Positions 25,317-32,844 of a DNA stretch of 32,844 nt are shown here, one piece after another. Below the pieces are notes generated by a model. That model was not told the DNA's origin, ran no database searches, and saw only the letters and a list, made by a program, of their open reading frames with translations. Position numbers and translations under genes: made by a program. How positions within the stretch are numbered: the stretch's first letter is position 1; every line of letters begins with the position of its first letter. The DNA comes from Synergistaceae bacterium (GTDB taxonomy: Bacteria; Synergistota; Synergistia; Synergistales; Aminobacteriaceae), in NCBI GenBank assembly GCA_017455085.1, contig JAFTBT010000110.1:1-32844 (forward strand), written 5' to 3'.

Positions 25317-27206
25317 ATGGACTACACAGCTCTAGCTCAACAACTCATCGAACACGTCGGCGGCAAATTCAACGTCAAAGGCGTAGTTCACTGCGCAACC
25401 CGTCTCCGCTTCACCCTCAACGACGACTCCAAAGCAAACACCGACGCTATCACCAAACTCAAAGGCGTACTCTCTGTCGTCAACGCCGGCGGTCAATACC
25501 AAATCGTCATCGGCCCCGACGTCCCCCAAGTCTATCAGGAAGTTATCGCCATCGGAGGCTTCGAGTCCTCTGCCGCTATCGATGACCCCAACGCCGAAAA
25601 AGAAGACAACCGCTCACGCCTCAGCAAAGTCCTCGAAAGCATCGCCAGCATCTTCCAGCCCATCATACCCGCTATCACCGGCGCAGGTCTCCTCAAGGCA
25701 TTAATGGCTCTGTTCGTCTGGTTCGGGTGGCTCAAGCCCGGCACTCAGACCTACATCATCCTCAACGCCATTTCTGATGCCGCATTCTACTTCCTGCCAA
25801 TACTCTTGGCCGCCTCATGCGCCAGAAAGTTCAAGTGCAATCAGGGCAACGCATTAGCCCTCGCTGGAATGTTGCTATATCCGCAATTCATAGCCCTCAT
25901 CAATGGCGGTGAAGCTGTCTCGTTCTTGGGATTCCTTCCTGTAACAAAAGCTGCTTATGCCTCGTCAGTCATCCCGATAATTCTCGGCGTATGGTTCATG
26001 TCCATAGTCGAGCATTACGTGCAGAAAATCTCCCCTCAAGCTGTCAAATTCTTCTCCGTCCCACTGTTCAGCCTCGTCATCAGCGCAACAGCTACCATCA
26101 CAGTGTTAGGGCCTCTCGGTTCGTGGGCATCAAAACTCATTGAGGCACTCTTCACGTGGATGAACGCAACCATTCCGTGGCTCGTCCCGACCGTCGTGGG
26201 AATCTTCTCGCCGTTACTGGTCATGACTGGCACACACTACGGACTCATCCCCATCGGCACAAACAACCTCGCAACAGTGAAATGGGACTCTGTCGTGATC
26301 GGAATGCTCCCCTCAAATATCGCACAGGGCGGTGCAGGTCTCGCAGTAGCTCTCCGCTCAAAGAATCCCGACACAAAACAGCAGGCCGGTTCAGCTGGAC
26401 TCACTGCCGTACTCGGAATCACTGAGCCGGTACTCTACGGTGTCAACCTGAGATTCACATTCCCGCTGTATGCCGCAATGATAGGCGGAGGACTCGGAGG
26501 CCTCTACATGGGACTGACCAGAGTCGCAAGATTCGCGGGCGGTTCTCCGGGACTCTTAGTGCTGCCGGGATATATTCCTCATGCTGAAGCTGAAGCTCTC
26601 GGCTACACGATGACTAACTTCACTAACGCCATAATCGGCGGTGTAGTGATTGCGTTCGTGGGTTCGTGGGTTGCCTGCAACGTCATGTATGACATCTGGA
26701 AAAAGCTCGGCAGAATCCCTCCTGAAGAATTAGGCCAAGTACTTCCTGATGTGGCAGATGATGCTATTGTTGCAGTAGCTGACGGAAAATTTATTGGGCC
26801 TGACGAAATCAAGGACGAAGCATTTGCGAGCCAGTCAATGGGGCAGTCAGTAGCAGTAGACCCCGCAAACGGAATCATTGCCGCTCCTGCAAACGGAGTG
26901 ATTGAGATGATTTTCCCGACCGCTCACGCCTTCGGAATGCGCATGAAGGACGGTACGGGCTTACTCGTACACATAGGCATCGACACCGTGAAGCTCAACG
27001 GCAAAGGATTCACCCTCCTCAAGAAACAGGGAGACACCGTGAAAGCTGGAGAGCCTGTAGTGCGTGTAGACCTTGACGCGGTGAGGAAGGCAGGCTACAG
27101 CCCGCAGACTATCATTGTGATCACTGAGCCGGTGCGTGAGGGAGAATTAGTATCATTCATCGACTTCGGCAAGACCGTATCCAGAGGAGACATACTCAAC
27201 AAGTAA
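25317..27206 (+). CDS. PTS beta-glucoside-specific enzyme IIBCA
   Basis: This 629-residue membrane protein imports and phosphorylates beta-glucosides (such as salicin, arbutin or cellobiose-like sugars) using phosphoenolpyruvate. The domains run IIB (1 to about 85; phospho-Cys 26 in HCATRLRF), IIC (about 105-460; membrane helices with MTGTHYGLIPIGTNN and GITEPVLYGVNLR) and IIA (about 500-629; phospho-His 552 in LLVHIGIDTVKL). All phosphorylation sites are intact. AGGAGG lies before the ATG, and the 5' bases follow the ankyrin stop by 4 bases. It resembles bglF/bglP-type permeases. A terminator ends the operon. Enzyme I and HPr genes are not in this window. Confidence 0.95.
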   Translation: MDYTALAQQLIEHVGGKFNVKGVVHCATRLRFTLNDDSKANTDAITKLKGVLSVVNAGGQYQIVIGPDVPQVYQEVIAIGGFESSAAIDDPNAEKEDNRSRLSKVLESIASIFQPIIPAITGAGLLKALMALFVWFGWLKPGTQTYIILNAISDAAFYFLPILLAASCARKFKCNQGNALALAGMLLYPQFIALINGGEAVSFLGFLPVTKAAYASSVIPIILGVWFMSIVEHYVQKISPQAVKFFSVPLFSLVISATATITVLGPLGSWASKLIEALFTWMNATIPWLVPTVVGIFSPLLVMTGTHYGLIPIGTNNLATVKWDSVVIGMLPSNIAQGGAGLAVALRSKNPDTKQQAGSAGLTAVLGITEPVLYGVNLRFTFPLYAAMIGGGLGGLYMGLTRVARFAGGSPGLLVLPGYIPHAEAEALGYTMTNFTNAIIGGVVIAFVGSWVACNVMYDIWKKLGRIPPEELGQVLPDVADDAIVAVADGKFIGPDEIKDEAFASQSMGQSVAVDPANGIIAAPANGVIEMIFPTAHAFGMRMKDGTGLLVHIGIDTVKLNGKGFTLLKKQGDTVKAGEPVVRVDLDAVRKAGYSPQTIIVITEPVREGELVSFIDFGKTVSRGDILNK

Positions 27207-27228
27207 GCAGCGTTTCTCGTGAGACATA

Positions 27229-27259
27229 TTCCCCTGCTTTTGACGGCGGGGGATTTTTT
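27229..27259 (+). terminator. Intrinsic terminator after the PTS gene
   Basis: TCCCCTGC (27230-27237) pairs with GCGGGGGA (27246-27253) around an 8-base loop and runs into TTTTTTG. A strong rho-independent terminator ending the beta-glucoside operon. Confidence 0.7.
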
Positions 27260-27347
27260 GTGAACGTTGACAGTCATATCACGCAAGATACTTATCAATG
27301 AGCAATACTACATACATTTTCCACACGATACGCAAAAATTTTTCACA

Positions 27348-27356
27348 TGGTATGAT
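27348..27356 (+). promoter_or_regulatory. Candidate extended -10 promoter for the exported protein gene
   Basis: TGGTATGAT matches the extended -10 pattern, 45 bases before the GTG start at 27402. A separate TTGACA at 27267-27272 lacks a good -10 partner. Confidence 0.4.
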
Positions 27357-27401
27357 TATCATATCCTCACAAACAATAATTTTCATAGGAGGTTATTCAT
27401 C

Positions 27402-27992
27402 GTGAAGAGAAGTTTTTATGTATCGCTGCTCCTTGTCGTGATGTTATGCGGCTGTTTGTCCGTTCATGAGCTGCCTGCTTTTGGGGCTTCCAGCAACGAA
27501 AAGGCTCTTATGGGTACGTTCATCAGCAACTTCACCGAACAGGGCATGTACGACATCGACATTGACAATATCACGCATGATGAGCTTGTGCATTTCGGGA
27601 TCTGGCACAACTACATCAACAACTTCAAGTCCAGAATCAAACGCTGCCCTAAGAAAAATTGCCCCTATGGAGGACTCATCATCGACAAGAAATATGTTGA
27701 GGAGTCCGTCAACAAATACTTCGACCTCGATATTGCTCATGAAAGCGCAGAAGGTGCTCACTTCGACGGCAGAGTCTACCACTTCGACGGTGCTGACGGC
27801 GAAACAAGATACTACGCTGACGTGACCGAAGTATCCAGACGCGGAAACATCATCACCATGCGCGGAGAATTGTACTCTGCTGAAGACGAAGACGACCGTC
27901 CCGCAACTTTCGTAGCCCGTGCGAAGCCCTTCAAGTTTAACGGCAAAAATACGTGGTCTATCCTTTCACTCAGAACAGACTGGAACAACTAG
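27402..27992 (+). CDS. Exported protein of unknown function, possible lipoprotein
   Basis: This 196-residue protein is exported: the N-terminus KRSFYVSLLLVVMLCGCLSV is a signal sequence, and LCGC resembles a lipobox although it does not fit the usual pattern perfectly. The mature part is polar, with a Cys pair (RCPKKNCPYGG), a DGRVYHFDGADGETRYYADV segment and alternating hydrophobic residues that suggest a small beta-rich domain. I do not recognise a family. The GTG start at 27402 is fixed by AGGAGG 9 bases upstream. The next gene follows after 25 bases with its own ribosome-binding site, so both probably share a transcript. Confidence 0.78.
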   Translation: MKRSFYVSLLLVVMLCGCLSVHELPAFGASSNEKALMGTFISNFTEQGMYDIDIDNITHDELVHFGIWHNYINNFKSRIKRCPKKNCPYGGLIIDKKYVEESVNKYFDLDIAHESAEGAHFDGRVYHFDGADGETRYYADVTEVSRRGNIITMRGELYSAEDEDDRPATFVARAKPFKFNGKNTWSILSLRTDWNN

Positions 27993-28017
27993 TTGTTAAT
28001 CTTAAGGAGGTAATATC

Positions 28018-28710
28018 ATGAAACGTTTACTTGCAGCACTAGCACTAATACTTGCCCTGTACGTCCCTGCATATGCCCTCAGTGATGAAGACTATATCAG
28101 GTTCAGGAGAAACCCCGCATTTGCTGAGGCTGACCGATCACTCGCAAGCGCGTACAATGACGCAAAAGACGCCATGACTCACACGGCATTCGAGGACCTC
28201 AGAGAGTCCCAGCGCGAATGGATCGACTACGGCCGCGACAGAGAAGCCCGCAGACTCATGCGTGAGGACTATTCCCGCGTTGAGGCCTACACCGAAGTTA
28301 CTCGCCGCAGAGTCGCATACATCCGGCGGCAAATCTCCGAACACTCCGCGAGAGTTCCGAGTCAGACCCCTTCACGTCCAAGACCTGCAACAAGACCTGC
28401 AACAAGACCCAGAGCTTCGGAAGTTGACCCGTTTATCGGATACTTCAACAATGGCGAAGGTGTCTATATGGCTGTCGAATGGATTAACAGGACAGAAAGA
28501 TTCATGGGGGTTCGTCTGCGCTACCGTGATGAAGAATGGTTCGGAAGAGGCAGGCTTCACGGAAGGGAACTCACCGCAGAATCAGGCAACAAATCCGTGA
28601 CACTGTACTTCGTTGACGAGAACACCATACGTGTGGAGCCTAACGGAGCTTTCAACCGGGCTATGGACTTTGACGCTGAGGGAAGGTACAGACGCGCTCA
28701 CAGCAGGTAA
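28018..28710 (+). CDS. Exported LprI-like (DUF1311) protein
   Basis: This 230-residue protein begins with a signal peptide (MKRLLAALALILALYVPAYA). Residues about 33-100 match the DUF1311/LprI type, members of which inhibit lysozyme, with the typical helical pattern LASAYNDAKDAM and LRESQREWIDYGRDREAR. An Arg/Pro/Thr-rich linker (a short TRPATRP repeat) at about 115-135 leads to a C-terminal beta domain of about 90 residues that I do not recognise. AAGGAGGT lies just upstream. A strong terminator follows at 28740. Lysozyme inhibition is a family-level suggestion only. Confidence 0.82.
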   Translation: MKRLLAALALILALYVPAYALSDEDYIRFRRNPAFAEADRSLASAYNDAKDAMTHTAFEDLRESQREWIDYGRDREARRLMREDYSRVEAYTEVTRRRVAYIRRQISEHSARVPSQTPSRPRPATRPATRPRASEVDPFIGYFNNGEGVYMAVEWINRTERFMGVRLRYRDEEWFGRGRLHGRELTAESGNKSVTLYFVDENTIRVEPNGAFNRAMDFDAEGRYRRAHSR

Positions 28711-28739
28711 TAGACTCCAGCATAAAGGCATAAGCTCTC

Positions 28740-28779
28740 AAGAATCACTGCCGGAACTTTGGCGGTGGTTCTTGTTTTT
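28740..28779 (+). terminator. Intrinsic terminator after the LprI-like gene
   Basis: AAGAATCACTGCC (28740-28752) pairs over 13 bases with GGCGGTGGTTCTT (28761-28773), with two G-T pairs, and is followed by GTTTTTG. The remaining bases up to 29010 hold a candidate promoter and no gene. Confidence 0.75.
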
Positions 28780-28836
28780 GTGGGGGTGTACTCTGCGTGA
28801 AAGTGTATTTCTCTTCGTGAACGTCAACACTTCGCC

Positions 28837-28866
28837 TTGAAAATAGCTATTGACTTGCGGGATAAT
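28837..28866 (+). promoter_or_regulatory. Candidate sigma-70 promoter for the surface protein
   Basis: TTGAAA (28837-28842) and GATAAT (28861-28866) with an 18-base spacer; each box matches five of six consensus positions. The leader to the ATG at 29011 would be about 135 bases, unusually long for this window. Confidence 0.42.
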
Positions 28867-29010
28867 ATCTTCATCCCAAAACATGAGGCTCTGCGTTCAT
28901 GCATCAAGCTCAAGCAACAGCTCGTAACACACCCTTATGCATAAAGCTCTTTTCAGGAAGTTCACACGGAATGAGGAGGGCTATTTTTCAGGAAATGATG
29001 GAGAAAATTC

Positions 29011-29818
29011 ATGAGCAGCAAATTTCTGCGTAAGGCTCTCGCGATTCTTGCGGGAGTAGTTCTGTGCAGCATAGGCAGTTCCACGTACTGGGGTGGGGGA
29101 TTCACTAACAGGCATTGCGTTTGCGGATGAACCACCTTCCTACAGCATAACCCTTCCCGCAAATATTGAGCATGGCACCATAACCGTCAAGGTCAGCGAA
29201 ACAGAATACTCAGCATCAGGAGCAATATCCGCACACGAAGGCGAAACCGTAACCGTAACTCTCTCTCCCGACAAGAAAGCAGACGGCTCAAATTATGAGT
29301 ACGACTTTGATGCGATGGATGCCTCCTACAAATGGATTGAACGAACATCATCATGGGAGGGCGATAAAGTTCACTACACCTTCACCATGCCGGCCAGTAA
29401 CGTAACAATCACTGCGGAGTTCTTCGACCAGCAAACCACTCACTCAATCGGCTACTACTCTCAAGGGGACGGCACAGGCAACACGATCATTGCGGTTACT
29501 CCCAACAAGAGACACGCAGAAACAGGAGAGACCATCACCCTCACAATCACCCTCGCAGAAAATATAGTACTCGACTCCTTGACCGCATTTATCCCCTTAA
29601 CCGAGCAGCCCGTTACTCTCACGAAGTCAGACGATACTCACTACACCTTCACCATGCCAGCAGAAGAGGTTGTGATTCATGCTCAGTGCCACAAATCCGG
29701 AGGACAGTACTCCATCAGCGTTACTCCCAACGAGCGAGGCACTATATATCTCTTCATGAACTGGATACCCATCGACAGCGCAAACGAGGGCGATACCGTA
29801 GAGTTTGAGGTGCATTGA
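29011..29818 (+). pseudogene. InlB-repeat surface protein, N-terminal part (frameshift and in-frame TGA)
   Basis: ATG 29011 (GGAG 7 bases upstream) opens a signal-peptide sequence, MSSKFLRKALAILAGVVLCS, but that frame stops at 29128-29130. The G runs at 29090-29093 and 29095-29099 mark the change of frame. With one G fewer the signal peptide joins the frame that continues through 29093. That frame carries several repeats of the divergent InlB type, each with GTITVKV.., EGETVTVTL and YTFTMPASNVTITAEF-like segments, and ends at a TGA at 29816-29818. Downstream of it the same frame continues with more repeats, so the TGA is a nonsense change inside one gene. The full gene would encode about 884 residues. 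Confidence 0.8.
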
Positions 29819-31666
29819 AACGAGGGCTATGCACTGGTGAGCCTAACAGTTACCGGAGATGACGGAGCATCAATCACAGTGAACGACCGCAGTTTTACCA
29901 TGCCCGCACAGAACGTAACAGTAAGTGCTGTGTTCAAGCCGTATATTCAGTGGATGCATACAGAGCACGGCTCAATCACCATCACTGTGGACGGCCAAGA
30001 AGCTAACGGAGCAGAAGAGGGCGAAACAGTAACAGTACTTGTGACTCCAGAAGAAGGCTACGAGTTAGGGAGGCTTTGGGTGTATTGGAGCAGTGGAGGA
30101 TTTCGGCATAACGTCGAATGCACCAAGACCAGCACAGAAAACACCTACACTTTCACCATGCCGGAGCGCGGCGTAAATGTTGATGCAGTCTGCGGAAAAC
30201 CCCTCACAGGTTCAGAGACGGCCTTAACGCACGATTTCTACCTCGTCAAAAACGACATCACATATTCCGGCGGGCTGACCTTCACAGAAAACCCGTTTAT
30301 CATTCTCGCTGAGGGGGTAACTCTTACTGCGCAAAGCATCAACGGCGGAGAAAACGGCTCTCTAAACATACTTGCCCCGCTCACCGGAAAACCTGCCATC
30401 GTTGCGGACAAGATCACTGCGTCAGGCATGTACATCAACGGCGGAAATGTGGCCATCTCTGCGGATCTCGCAATAGCATATGGTACTCTTGTGGCGTCAG
30501 GAACTCTCAACGGGGTAACCTACGACGCGGACAACAACAAAATCTACACAGTAACGTTTGACTCGAACGGAGGCACTGAGGTAGAGACTCAGGTCTTGCG
30601 CTACGAGAACGGCGACACCACCGCAGCAACACCAGAAGCTCCCACGAAGGCAGGCTGCATTTTCGGAGGCTGGACTCTGCAAAACGGGGACGGTGAGGAA
30701 TACGACTTCAGCACAGTACTAACCGGACATATCACCCTGATTGCAAAGTGGATAGAGACCCCGCGCTTTGATTCGTACTCGCTGTTTCTTGGCGGAAAGA
30801 TAGGCCTGAATTTCTACGTGTACATCCCTGACGACTTGGCCGGAAGCCGAGACTGCTCTATGAGTTTCGAGATCACGGGCAAATATCCGCTTGAGACACC
30901 CACACAGATTTTTGACGCAGAGGCCTTCTCCACACAAGGCGGCACCAAAACTTACCGGTTCACCTGCTACGTCAATGTGCTTCAGGCTGCGGAGGACATC
31001 ACTGCGACTCTCCACTACGGCGAAGAATCTATCAGTATCACCTACAGCGTAAAGTCATATCTTGGTGCGGACTTCAGCGGATTTTCCGACACGGTCAGGG
31101 AACTCATCAGGGCTATACAGAATTACGTGCATTACTCGCAGATTATGCTTGCAGACACCCACAGCCTCACACCCGGTACAGATTTTGCGCAGATGCCGGC
31201 CAGCGGAGACTACACCACCGAAGAGATCCGGCAGGTCAGCACGGACGTAAAACCCTATGCGTTCGTCAATGAGAATGTCGGCGGCTCAGGAGTCACGAAC
31301 ATAGAGTACAGCCTAAATCTGGACTCAAGCACCGCAGTAAATATATACTTCACCGTTTCTGATGACTATACCGGCAATGTTGGGGCATATCTCGGCACCG
31401 GAACAGAGAACCTCGCAGTGAGGCAGGGCAGCAACAGCAACGTGTACAGGGTGCAGATTGACGACATACCTGCGCACAAACTGGGGGATACCTCGACGGT
31501 CAGGATAGCTACAGCAAAAGAGTTTGAGGTGAGATTTTCGGCGTTGTCGTACGTGAATGCGGTGCTGGATTATTTCCCTGACGATGAGGAAATGTGCAGG
31601 GCGGTTACAGCTCTCTACAAGTACTACACTGCAACAATGGCATATAGAGAGAGCCTGAATCACTGA
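29819..31666 (+). pseudogene. InlB-repeat surface protein, C-terminal part
   Basis: This is the continuation of the same frame after the TGA. It holds two more divergent repeats (YTFTMPERGVNVDAV), then a unit with ITYSGGLTFTENP. A classical Listeria-Bacteroides InlB B repeat follows (VTFDSNGGTEVETQVL to GWTLQNGDGEEYDF and LIAKW), and a C-terminal region of about 300 residues starting DSYSLFLGGKIGLNFYVYIPDD, a domain of unknown function. No LPXTG or other anchor is seen. A GTG at 29837 is the first possible restart, with only GAGGG 10-14 bases upstream and no signal peptide. If translated alone it would stay in the cytoplasm. Adhesion is the usual role of such proteins. Confidence 0.8.
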
Positions 31667-31712
31667 GCAGGCACGTGTACTGAAGGGATGTGAAGGCAAA
31701 AGCATTCTGTCC

Positions 31713-31721
31713 TGCTATAAT
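31713..31721 (+). promoter_or_regulatory. Extended -10 promoter for the PqqD-nucleotidyltransferase pair
   Basis: TGCTATAAT is a perfect extended -10 element 33 bases before the ATG at 31755. It supports independent transcription of the following two genes. Confidence 0.52.
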
Positions 31722-31754
31722 TCTGTCATTCCACACGAAAGGACATTTTTCACC

Positions 31755-32015
31755 ATGAGACTACGCAATGAATTTCTCTCGCACAAACACGCCACAGAAG
31801 CCTTCATCATCCCAACGGACAAAGCAAACTTTTCTGGGCTGGTCAGAGGCAACAAAGCCTTCGGAGACGTGATAGACCTCCTAAAATCGGACATCACTGA
31901 AGACGAAATTGTACGGGCTATGCTCGCGAAGTATGACGCTCCTGAAGAAGTTATCAGGCACGATGTCAGGAAAGGGCTTGATGCGCTGAGAAGTGCGGGT
32001 GCGCTGAGTGAGTAG
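31755..32015 (+). CDS. PqqD-family protein
   Basis: This 86-residue protein looks like the PqqD family, small winged-helix proteins that often act as a peptide-recognition element for RiPP-type peptide modification. The pattern NEFLSHKHATEAFIIPTD, then VRGNKAFGDVIDLLKSDI and a final YDAPEEVIRHDVRKGLDALRSAGAL, is typical. AAAGGA lies about 13 bases before the ATG, slightly far. The next gene starts right at its stop codon. PqqD-like genes are often next to nucleotidyltransferase-like genes. No peptide precursor or radical SAM enzyme is visible in the window; they could lie beyond the right edge. Confidence 0.8.
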   Translation: MRLRNEFLSHKHATEAFIIPTDKANFSGLVRGNKAFGDVIDLLKSDITEDEIVRAMLAKYDAPEEVIRHDVRKGLDALRSAGALSE

Positions 32016-32016
32016 C

Positions 32017-32844
32017 ATGAACGTTTGTAGTGATGCCGTGTACCTGATCTCCTGCCTCCTGAATGACACACAACCTGCTTCCCAGAGACTCGAAGCTATT
32101 GACCTCAAAGCACTGTACGCGTTCACACAGGAGCATTCACTTGCCGGGATAACTGCGTTTGCGCTGGAACATGCCGGGATTCATGACGGGGCATTCACGT
32201 GGGCGAAGGGTCAGGCTGTACGTAAGGCTGTCATGCTAGGAATGGACAGGGAGAACGTGCTTCGTGAGCTGGAGTCCGCCGGAATCTGGTACATGCTCCT
32301 GAAGGGGTCTGTGCTTATGGATTACTATCCTGCTGTGGGAATGCGTGAGGCCGCTGATTGCGACATACTGATTGACGGATCGCGGGCGTATGACGTGAAA
32401 GCGATTATGCAGGGCTTAGGTTTCAAGGTTGAGGAGTTCGGTGAGTTCCACAATGATGAGTATCTCAAGCCGCCGTTGAGCAATTTTGAGATGCACAGGG
32501 TACTTTTTCGGACACAAGAGAAGCAAAACTGTGTGAGTATTACGCGGACACGAAGAGCAGATTACTCAAGGACGAAGGGAATAATTACGGCTGGCACTTC
32601 AGCAACGAGGATTTCTATGTGTATATGACAGCCCACGAGTACAAGCACTACAGGCTCGGCGGAACTGGATTGCGTTCACTGGTTGACGTGTATGTGTTTC
32701 TGAAGCGGTTTAGTGAGAGTCTGGACTGGGGGTATTTGGCTGGTGAGCTGGATACTGCTGGATTATCGGATTTTGAGCGGGAAAATAGGGGACTTGCGGT
32801 GAAGCTCTTTGACGGAGATAGACTCACTAATGGCGACACACTCA
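32017..32844 (+). CDS. Nucleotidyltransferase-like protein (NTP_transf_5 type), frameshifted, runs off the window
   Basis: The gene starts at ATG 32017 just after the PqqD stop (GTG 32008 is also possible). It encodes a nucleotidyltransferase-like fold of the uncharacterised NTP_transf_5 group, with the signature WYMLLKGSVLMDYYPAVGMR and the acidic motif DCDILIDG near residue 110. After NFEMHRVLF (about 32500) the frame changes at a T5 run (32504-32508). One more T gives SDTREAKLCEYYADTKSRL, then GWHFSNEDFYVYMTAHEYKHYR and an open frame to the window end. As written the first frame stops at 32628. The conserved sequence on both sides suggests a recent slip or sequencing error. The 3' end is outside the window. 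Confidence 0.78.

Noticed and set aside
28971..29033. 20-codon frame before the surface protein
   Set aside because: Short, out of frame with the signal peptide and with composition of chance sequence.
29816..29818. TGA as a selenocysteine codon
   Set aside because: The residue lies in a repeat strand with no redox motif, and no stem-loop typical of a bacterial SECIS was found just after it; a nonsense change is simpler.

Overview
This window is one contiguous stretch of bacterial chromosome. It carries about 30 protein-coding loci, one tRNA and no phage or plasmid genes. The gene mix (a TAXI-type TRAP transporter, a YerC/YecD TrpR-like regulator, an SSS symporter, an amidohydrolase and InlB-repeat surface protein) fits a host-associated anaerobe. 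My best guess is the Synergistota, with Clostridia or Negativicutes as alternatives. That is inference from gene content; no rRNA or marker phylogeny is available. TTG starts with strong Shine-Dalgarno sites are common (prs, ftsH, a GNAT, the SSS symporter). Several promoters look like the extended -10 type (TGnTATAAT).

Layout. 1-5.8 kb (+): a large MscS-family channel, a YerC-like regulator, then a TAXI substrate-binding protein and its fused TRAP permease. 5.8-6.9 kb (+): a membrane acyltransferase whose only good start (RBS plus ATG) is separated from the reading frame by five copies of a 7-bp tandem repeat, and is out of frame as written. 7.3-13.2 kb (-): a housekeeping block ftsH / tRNA-Gln / glmU / prs / DUF4139 protein. 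13.2-13.5 kb: a non-coding region that resembles the right end and guide-RNA region of an IS200/IS605 element, with no transposase or TnpB. 13.5-16.4 kb: rlmN (+), fcl (-) and queH (+), with a 37-bp direct repeat between rlmN and fcl. 16.4-19.3 kb (+): two GNAT acetyltransferase domains joined across a run of ten Gs, then HIT, YigZ/IMPACT and metallo-beta-lactamase-fold genes in a tight, overlapping series. 19.3-23.0 kb (+): an SSS symporter, an amidohydrolase and a frameshifted NAD-dependent epimerase. 23.1-27.2 kb (+): a beta-glucoside utilisation operon (GH1 6-phospho-beta-glucosidase and PTS EIIBCA) with an ankyrin-repeat gene between the two. 27.4-31.7 kb (+): two small exported proteins and a broken InlB-repeat surface protein. 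31.7 kb to the end (+): a PqqD-like protein and a nucleotidyltransferase-like protein that runs off the window.

The main theme for follow-up is reading-frame switching at repeats. The acyltransferase has a (CCCAACG)5 tract and the double-GNAT locus has a G10 tract. In each, a change of one repeat unit would restore or fuse the frame, which is the classic design of slipped-strand phase variation of surface-modifying enzymes. Three more genes carry single-base frameshifts at short homopolymers (G5, G4/G5 and T5), so sequencing or assembly error must be ruled out first. Other items of interest are the orphan IS605-like RNA/end upstream of ftsH, the ankyrin gene inside a PTS operon, and the PqqD-nucleotidyltransferase pair.
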